The translations under genes were made by a program, and so were the position numbers. The notes beneath the pieces were generated by a model. It was given only the letters and a program-made list of their open reading frames with translations. It had not been told where the DNA came from and did no database searches. Of a stretch of DNA of 64,000 nucleotides, positions 58,613 to 64,000 are shown piece by piece. Each line of letters begins with the position of its first letter. Position 1 is the stretch's first letter. The DNA is from Caballeronia sp. SL2Y3. GTDB taxonomy: Bacteria > Pseudomonadota > Gammaproteobacteria > Burkholderiales > Burkholderiaceae. Location of the stretch: positions 186,001-250,000 of the forward strand of contig NZ_CP084260.1 of NCBI RefSeq assembly GCF_022879575.1. Reading direction: 5' to 3'.

Positions 58613-59188
58613 ATGTCCACCATTTCATCGAGCGCTTCGTCTGCATCGTCAGATGCGGCGCGGTTCATCAAGGAGCGCGTGCGCACGGTCGAAGACTGGC
58701 CGCAAGCCGGCGTCCAGTTCCGCGATATCACGCCCGTTCTGCAGGACCGCCGCGCGCTGCGCACGCTCATCGACCTGTTCGTGCAGCGTTATATCGACGC
58801 GAACCTGAGCGTCATCGCGGGCATGGATGCACGCGGGTTCATCATCGGGCCGATTCTCGCGTACGAGCTGAGTCTCGGTTTCGTGCCCATTCGCAAGAAG
58901 GGCAAGCTGCCGTACAAGACGCTCTCGCAGTCGTACGAGCTGGAATACGGCAGCGCGACGGTCGAGATTCACGAGGACGCGTGCCAGCCCGGCGACCGCG
59001 TCGTGATCGTCGACGATCTCGTGGCGACCGGCGGCACGATGATGGCCGGCAAGATTCTGCTGGAGCGGCTCGGCGCGAAGGTCGTCGAAGCGGCCGCGAT
59101 CATCGACTTGCCCGATCTCGGCGGCTCCAAGCTGCTGCGCGACGGCGGCTTGCCGCTCTACACGGTCTGCGAGTTCGGAGGCCATTGA
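58613..59188 (+). CDS. apt: Adenine phosphoribosyltransferase
   Basis: This 191-residue salvage enzyme converts adenine and PRPP to AMP. The segment [29 protein letters not shown] is typical near residue 27. The PRPP motif [17 protein letters not shown] lies near 131. A Ser-rich N terminus of about 15 residues precedes the core. Its stop overlaps the start of the LysE-family gene by one base. Confidence 0.95.
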   Translation: MSTISSSASSASSDAARFIKERVRTVEDWPQAGVQFRDITPVLQDRRALRTLIDLFVQRYIDANLSVIAGMDARGFIIGPILAYELSLGFVPIRKKGKLPYKTLSQSYELEYGSATVEIHEDACQPGDRVVIVDDLVATGGTMMAGKILLERLGAKVVEAAAIIDLPDLGGSKLLRDGGLPLYTVCEFGGH

Positions 59189-59802
59189 TGCCGAACATAC
59201 TTTTGTTTCTCGCGACGTCGGTCGCAATCACCATCGCGCCGGGGCCTGACAATCTGCAAGTGCTCGCGCGCGGCATCTCGCAAGGCCGGCTCGCGGGCGT
59301 CGTCGCGGCGCTGGGTTTCGCGTGCGGCGTGATCTTTCATACGACGCTCGCCGCTCTGGGCGTTGCGGCGCTCTTGCGCTCGTCACCGCTCGCGTTTCAG
59401 GCGGTGAAGCTCGCGGGCGCGGCGTACCTCGTGTGGATCGGCATCAAGGCGCTGCGCAGCCACGGCCTCGCGACGGCGCACGCGCGCCCGAGTCAGCCGC
59501 TGTCGACCGTGTTTCGGCAGAGCGTGCTCGGCAACATGCTCAATCCGAAGGTCACGCTGTTCTTTATCGTGTTCCTGCCGCAGTTCGTCGATCCGCATGG
59601 CGCGCAAAGCGTGATGCTGCAAATGTTCGAGCTGGGCGGCGTGTTCATGTTGCAGACGGTCGCCGTGTTTTCGCTCTTCGGCATCGGCGCGGGGATGATC
59701 GGCGCGTGGCTCAAGCGCCGTCCGCGCGTGGGCGTCTGGCTCGACCGGCTCGCGGGCATGACGTTTATCGTGCTCGGCATTCGCGTGGCGCTGCGCGACT
59801 GA
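59188..59802 (+). CDS. LysE-family translocator (RhtB type)
   Basis: This 204-residue membrane protein has about six helices. The LysE/RhtB signature ITIAPGPDNLQVLARGISQGRLAGV lies near residue 13, and VLGNMLNPKVTLFFIVFLPQF near 113. Proteins of this family export amino acids such as homoserine, threonine or lysine; the substrate is not set by sequence. It is translationally coupled to apt (TGATG). Confidence 0.88.
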   Translation: MPNILLFLATSVAITIAPGPDNLQVLARGISQGRLAGVVAALGFACGVIFHTTLAALGVAALLRSSPLAFQAVKLAGAAYLVWIGIKALRSHGLATAHARPSQPLSTVFRQSVLGNMLNPKVTLFFIVFLPQFVDPHGAQSVMLQMFELGGVFMLQTVAVFSLFGIGAGMIGAWLKRRPRVGVWLDRLAGMTFIVLGIRVALRD

Positions 59803-59865
59803 TTTCGCTTTTCGCACGGCGCGCACGCGTCGGTCTTTCTTTGCCACGGTCCCGCCGGAGCCTTC

Positions 59866-60711
59866 ATGACTTTGCCTTGCCTCGTCGCCGCCCGCCGCTT
59901 CGACGCCGCCGCGCACGTGCCGTTCTTCATCGGCGATGAACGCGTCGGCTGGATTCGCAGGACGGATGTCGACTTGCTCGCGCGCTGGCCGGAAACGTTC
60001 GTGGTCGGCGACGCCGACGTGCGCCTGAATCCGTCGCTCGGCGGTATCGACGCGCGCACCGCGGCGCTCGCCACCGTCATCGCCGCGCTGCACGCCGAGG
60101 GCATCATTCCCGGCTGGCGCGACGAAACCTACGCGATCCGCAATCATTTCGACGCCGCGCCGCTCGCGTTCATCGAGCGCGCGGCGTCGCGCTTCTTCGG
60201 CACGATCACTTACGCGGTGCATGTGAACGGCATCGTAAAATATCGGGATAGCGCGCCGCGGCTCTGGATCGCGCGGCGCAGCCACACCAAGTCGACCGAT
60301 CCCGGCATGCTGGACAACGTGGTGGCGGGCGGCGTCGGCTGGGGTTACGGGCTGATGCCGACGCTCGCCAAGGAGTGCTGGGAAGAAGCGGGAATGCCCG
60401 AAAAACTGGCCATGACCGCGACGCCCGGCGGCACGTTCCACGTACTGCAATCAGCGCCGGAAGGCACGCAGGCGGAACAGATCTTCGTGTACGACATCGC
60501 GCTGCCGCCGGACTTCACGCCGCGCAATCAGGATGGAGAAGTCGCCGAGCATCGCGAGGCGAGCATCGACGAAGTCGCGCGCTGGATCGAAGAAGGCGAG
60601 ATGACCGTCGATGCGAGCCTCGCCACGCTCGACTGCCTGCTGCGCCATCGCTGGATCGACGAAGACGCCTGCCAGGGCATCGAGGCGCTCTACGCGCCGC
60701 CGCCCGTTTGA
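59866..60711 (+). CDS. DUF4743 Nudix hydrolase
   Basis: This 281-residue protein has an N-terminal DUF4743 region (about 1-120) and a C-terminal Nudix domain (about 125-265). The Nudix box region GGVGWGYGLMPTLAKECWEEAG lies near residue 154. It lacks the usual first Glu and has Lys in place of Arg; the closing EE of the box is kept. Relatives resemble the Nudix part of thiamine pyrophosphokinase Tnr3 in yeasts. The substrate is unknown. It is upstream of purU. Confidence 0.82.
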   Translation: MTLPCLVAARRFDAAAHVPFFIGDERVGWIRRTDVDLLARWPETFVVGDADVRLNPSLGGIDARTAALATVIAALHAEGIIPGWRDETYAIRNHFDAAPLAFIERAASRFFGTITYAVHVNGIVKYRDSAPRLWIARRSHTKSTDPGMLDNVVAGGVGWGYGLMPTLAKECWEEAGMPEKLAMTATPGGTFHVLQSAPEGTQAEQIFVYDIALPPDFTPRNQDGEVAEHREASIDEVARWIEEGEMTVDASLATLDCLLRHRWIDEDACQGIEALYAPPPV

Positions 60712-60751
60712 ACATCGAGCATCAACGCATTGAGGAAGGAGTAACCGGTTC

Positions 60752-61621
60752 ATGTCGACCGAACATAGTTTTATCCTGAAGTTGTCGTGCCCGGACCGGC
60801 CGGGAATCGTGCATGCCGTCTCCGGTTTTCTGTTCGATCTCGGCGCGAACATTCTGGATTCGGCGCAATTCGGCGACAGCCGCACCGGCGAATTCTTCAT
60901 GCGGGTGCATTTTCAGGAAGTGGGCGGCGATCCCGGCCTCGAGGCGCTGCGCAAGTCGTTCGCCACGCTCGCCGATGAGTTCGGCATGCGCTGGGAATTG
61001 CACGATGCATTGGCGAAGCCGCGCGTCGTCATCATGGTGTCGAAAATCGGCCATTGCCTGAACGATCTGCTGTTCCGCTATCGCACGGGACAATTGCAGA
61101 TCGAGATTCCGGCGATCGTTTCGAACCACAAGGATTTTTATCAGCTCGCCGCGAGCTACGACATTCCGTTCCATCACTTGCCGCTCAACGGCGGCACCGC
61201 GCAGGCGAAGGCCGCGCAGGAAGCGCGCGTGATGGAGATCATCGACCAGCACGATACCGATCTCGTCGTGCTCGCGCGCTACATGCAGATTCTGTCGCCG
61301 GACATGTGCGACAAGCTCGCCGGCCGCGCGATCAACATTCACCATTCGTTTCTGCCGAGCTTCAAGGGCGCGAAGCCGTACTATCAGGCGTTCGATCGCG
61401 GCGTGAAGCTGATCGGCGCGACCGCGCACTATGTGACGACGGATCTCGACGAAGGCCCGATCATCGAGCAGGAAGTGGAACGCGTGGACCACAGCATGAC
61501 GCCGGATCAGTTGACGGCGATCGGCCGCGACGTCGAGTGCGTGACGCTCGCGCGCGCGGTGAAATGGCATGTGGAGCATCGGATCGTGCTCAACGGAAGC
61601 AAGACGGTCGTGTTCCGCTAG
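60752..61621 (+). CDS. purU: Formyltetrahydrofolate deformylase
   Basis: This 289-residue enzyme hydrolyses 10-formyl-THF to formate and THF, balancing one-carbon pools and supplying formate to PurT. The N-terminal ACT domain (about 5-85) reads LKLSCPDRPGIVHAVSGFLFD. The formyltransferase domain holds HHSFLPSFKGAKPYYQAFDRGVKLIGATAHYVTTDLDEGPII near residue 198. It is followed by a strong terminator and is co-directional with the Nudix gene. Confidence 0.96.
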   Translation: MSTEHSFILKLSCPDRPGIVHAVSGFLFDLGANILDSAQFGDSRTGEFFMRVHFQEVGGDPGLEALRKSFATLADEFGMRWELHDALAKPRVVIMVSKIGHCLNDLLFRYRTGQLQIEIPAIVSNHKDFYQLAASYDIPFHHLPLNGGTAQAKAAQEARVMEIIDQHDTDLVVLARYMQILSPDMCDKLAGRAINIHHSFLPSFKGAKPYYQAFDRGVKLIGATAHYVTTDLDEGPIIEQEVERVDHSMTPDQLTAIGRDVECVTLARAVKWHVEHRIVLNGSKTVVFR

Positions 61622-61647
61622 ACGCTGCTAGGTGCCATAAAGTAAGA

Positions 61648-61684
61648 AAGCCCGCTGATCTTCGGATCGAGCGGGCTTCTTTGC
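61648..61684. terminator. Terminator after purU
   Basis: AAGCCCGCTGATC and GATCGAGCGGGCTT pair over TTCG with one bulge, followed by CTTTGCTTTT. It lies between purU and the convergent AI-2E gene. Confidence 0.8.
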
Positions 61685-61700
61685 TTTTGGGCGGCGGCGG

Positions 61701-62789
61701 TCAGACGAGCCGCAGATAGATCAGCTCGCGCTTGATGTACGCATAGAAAATGGGCGCGGCGATGACGCCCGGCAGACCGAACGCGGCTTCCATCGCGAGC
61801 ATCGCAAGCAGCAGTTCCCACGCGCGCGCCTCGATCTGCCCGCCGATGATCCGCGCGTTCAGGAAGTATTCGAGCTTGTGAATGACGATGAGAAACGCGA
61901 GCGACGCGACCGCCGTGCCGAACGACACCGAAAACGAGATCGCGACGATGATGGTGTTCGAGATCAGATTGCCGACCACGGGCAAGAGGCCGAGGATGAA
62001 CGTGATCAACACGAGCGTCTTGGAGAGCGGCAGGCGTTCGTGAAAGAGCGGCAGCGCGACGAGAAGATAGAGCGCGGTGAACGCGGCGTTGATCGCCGAA
62101 ATCTTGATCTGCGCGAACACGATGCGGCGGAAGGCGTCGGCAAAACGCGAGACGCGCGTGACGAGCGCCGTCGATAGCGGCAGCCGATGCGTCTGCTTCG
62201 GCGCGCCCACCGCGATGATCGCGCCGATGATCATGCCGATCAAAATATGCCCGAAGCCGCGCGCCATGTCCCGGCCGCCTTCCTGCAACTGCTCGGCGTG
62301 CTTGTGCATGAGTTCGGCGGCGCGCTCCTTCATCTGGCCGGCGTCGACCGGCAAATAATTCGCGATCCAGTCCGGCACGCGCAGCCGCGCATGCGACGTG
62401 ACGCTCACCAATTGGTCCAGCAGCCGCTGCAGGCTCGGGACGTCGTGCTCGAAATGCTCGATGGTCGCAATGGTGAGGCCGGTCAGCCCGCCGATGATGA
62501 TGGCCGAGATCAGCACGACCGCGATCAGCCGCGCGCCCTTGCTCATCACGTGCCGCTCGATGACGGGCGCGATCATGTGTACCAGCTGGAACACGAGCAT
62601 GCCCGCAAGCAGCGCGCCCAGCAGCTTGAGATGCAGCACGAGGAACATGGCGAGGAACGCCGCGATGTAACTGCCGATCTCCACGGCGGGGAGCTTGGGC
62701 AGGCTCATGTCGCTCGTCAGCCTGACGGGGCGCGCCGGCATGTCCCGTACGCGTCGCTCCTCGTTGGCCGCTTCGTTGCGCTTCCCCAT
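61701..62789 (-). CDS. AI-2E family transporter
   Basis: This 362-residue membrane protein has seven to eight helices and matches the AI-2E (PerM/TqsA) family. Motifs include LSKTLVLITFILGLLPVVGNLISNTIIVAISFSVSFGTAVASL. Members export AI-2 or, in other cases, ions such as sodium; substrate here is not known. It lies between purU and uvrA, convergent with purU. The start MGKRNEAANEERRV is Arg-Glu-rich; an internal ATG may be used. Confidence 0.85.
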   Translation of the reverse strand: MGKRNEAANEERRVRDMPARPVRLTSDMSLPKLPAVEIGSYIAAFLAMFLVLHLKLLGALLAGMLVFQLVHMIAPVIERHVMSKGARLIAVVLISAIIIGGLTGLTIATIEHFEHDVPSLQRLLDQLVSVTSHARLRVPDWIANYLPVDAGQMKERAAELMHKHAEQLQEGGRDMARGFGHILIGMIIGAIIAVGAPKQTHRLPLSTALVTRVSRFADAFRRIVFAQIKISAINAAFTALYLLVALPLFHERLPLSKTLVLITFILGLLPVVGNLISNTIIVAISFSVSFGTAVASLAFLIVIHKLEYFLNARIIGGQIEARAWELLLAMLAMEAAFGLPGVIAAPIFYAYIKRELIYLRLV

Positions 62790-62852
62790 GACTGCGTTCC
62801 CTTTTCGCTGCTGCCTACCACGGTTGTTCTTGCCGCCGGGCTGCGGCGGTTG

Positions 62853-64000
62853 TCAGGCGGCCGACTTCGGACGCTGAAGCAGCGGCGCGAGGTAGCGGCC
62901 CGTGAAGCTCGCCTTCGACTTCGCGACCTGCTCCGGCGTCCCCTGCGCGATGATCTGCCCGCCGCCCGCGCCGCCTTCCGGACCGAGGTCGATTACCCAG
63001 TCGGCGGTTTTGATCACGTCCAGATTATGCTCGATGATGACGACCGTGTTGCCCTGATCTCGCAACCGGTGAATCACTTCGAGCAAGAGCGCGATGTCGT
63101 GAAAGTGCAGGCCGGTCGTCGGTTCGTCGAGGATATATAGCGTCCGACCGGTATCGCGCTTGCTCAGTTCCAGCGAAAGCTTGACGCGCTGCGCTTCGCC
63201 GCCCGAAAGCGTCGTCGCCGACTGGCCGAGGCGGATGTAGCCGAGTCCCACGTCGAGCAGGGTCCTCAACTTGCGCGCGACGACCGGCACCGCCTTGAAG
63301 AACTCGTGCGCGGCTTCCACCGTGAGGTCGAGCACTTCGCTGATGTTCTTGCCTTTGTACTGGATGTCGAGCGTCTCGCGGTTGTAACGCTTGCCGTGGC
63401 ACACGTCGCAAGGCACATAAACGTCCGGCAGAAAGTGCATTTCCACCTTCAGCACGCCGTCGCCCTGACAGGCTTCGCAGCGTCCGCCCTTGACGTTGAA
63501 CGAGAAGCGGCCCGCTTCGTAGCCGCGCTCCTTCGCCGCCGGCACGCCCGCGAACAGTTCGCGAATGGGCGTGAACAAGCCGGTGTAAGTGGCCGGATTC
63601 GAGCGCGGCGTGCGGCCGATCGGCGATTGGTCGACGGCGATCACCTTGTCGAAGTGCTCCAGACCTTCGATGGATTCGTACGGCGCCGGCTCCGTCGACG
63701 AGCCATACAAATGCTGGGCGACCGCGTGCTGAAGCGTGTCGTTGATGAGCGTCGACTTGCCGGAGCCGGAGACGCCCGTCACGCATGTCAGCAGGCCGAC
63801 CGGAAGATCGAGCGTGACATGCTTCAGATTATTGCCGTGCGCCTCGACGATGCGCAGCCGCCGCTCGTCCGGCGCATTGCGCTTTTCCGGATAGCTGATC
63901 GTGCGCTTGCCGGACAGATATTGCCCCGTGATGGAGTTCGGGTCCTTCTGCACCTGCAGCGGCGTGCCCTCCGCGACGATCACACCGCCGTGTTCGCCCG
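62853..64000 (-). CDS. uvrA: Excinuclease ABC subunit A (C-terminal part, cut by window end)
   Basis: This 382-residue fragment is the C-terminal half of UvrA, the DNA-damage sensor of nucleotide excision repair. Walker [10 protein letters not shown] of the second ATPase lies near the start. A zinc finger follows ([27 protein letters not shown]). The ABC signature [15 protein letters not shown] and Walker [14 protein letters not shown] come later. The frame is open to the window edge, so the full gene extends beyond it; there is no sign of truncation. Confidence 0.95.
   Translation of the reverse strand, partial: GEHGGVIVAEGTPLQVQKDPNSITGQYLSGKRTISYPEKRNAPDERRLRIVEAHGNNLKHVTLDLPVGLLTCVTGVSGSGKSTLINDTLQHAVAQHLYGSSTEPAPYESIEGLEHFDKVIAVDQSPIGRTPRSNPATYTGLFTPIRELFAGVPAAKERGYEAGRFSFNVKGGRCEACQGDGVLKVEMHFLPDVYVPCDVCHGKRYNRETLDIQYKGKNISEVLDLTVEAAHEFFKAVPVVARKLRTLLDVGLGYIRLGQSATTLSGGEAQRVKLSLELSKRDTGRTLYILDEPTTGLHFHDIALLLEVIHRLRDQGNTVVIIEHNLDVIKTADWVIDLGPEGGAGGGQIIAQGTPEQVAKSKASFTGRYLAPLLQRPKSAA

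Overview
The window is a GC-rich chromosomal stretch from a betaproteobacterium of the family Burkholderiaceae. The gene order grxC-secB-gpsA, the cytochrome aa3 cluster, lptCAB-rpoN-hpf-ptsN-hprK-rapZ and prs-tRNA-Gln-ispE-lolB, together with the high GC3, fits Burkholderia, Paraburkholderia or Caballeronia; I cannot name the species from sequence alone. I see no insertion sequence, prophage, integron, rRNA operon or CRISPR array. The region reads as core chromosome. Layout: (1) 1-4.8 kb: grxC, secB, gpsA, a macro-domain deacetylase, trmL, comF and a BioC-like methyltransferase. (2) 4.9-15.4 kb: a complete aa3-type cytochrome c oxidase cluster. It holds structural subunits II, I and III (coxB, ctaD, ctaE), copper delivery (ctaG, SCO and an SCO-like protein), heme A synthesis (ctaA, ctaB), SURF1, a 46-residue assembly protein and small membrane proteins. 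One clear sigma70 promoter lies at its head, and two strong intercistronic hairpins flank ctaD. (3) 15.4-25.5 kb: YciI, an orphan MetQ, a MarR-GNAT fusion with palindromic operator candidates, then an N-acetylglucosamine operon. This comprises a GntR regulator, nagA, a SIS-type glucosamine-6-phosphate deaminase, a fused EIIA-HPr-EI phosphotransferase and nagE. nagE carries a one-base frameshift in a T-run. (4) 25.6-34.6 kb: rpoH under a perfect CIRCE operator, pagL, an NTF2-like protein, leuA, ybiB, an FAH hydrolase with maiA, an ArgO-type exporter and ftsY. Upstream of leuA, on the same strand, lies a 25-codon leader ORF with four CTA leucine codons and two perfect stem-loops. This is a strong candidate for a leucine attenuator and is the main find of the window. 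(5) 34.7-46.9 kb: rsmD, coaD, a winged-helix protein, membrane proteins, a 2[4Fe-4S] ferredoxin, hisC, pth, rplY, prs, tRNA-Gln(TTG), ispE, lolB, a TPR protein, mutM and mutY. (6) 46.9-56.4 kb: LON-domain protein, rapZ, hprK, ptsN, hpf, rpoN, lptBAC, kdsC and kdsD, all on the minus strand. They link nitrogen-PTS and sigma54 control to LPS export and Kdo synthesis. (7) 56.6-64 kb: a CPA2 antiporter, apt, a LysE-family exporter, a Nudix hydrolase, purU, an AI-2E-family membrane protein and the C-terminal part of uvrA, cut by the window edge. The NAG genes form one pathway: PTS phosphorylation on import, deacetylation, then deamination to fructose-6-phosphate. The oxidase cluster encodes structural subunits plus nearly all dedicated maturation factors.
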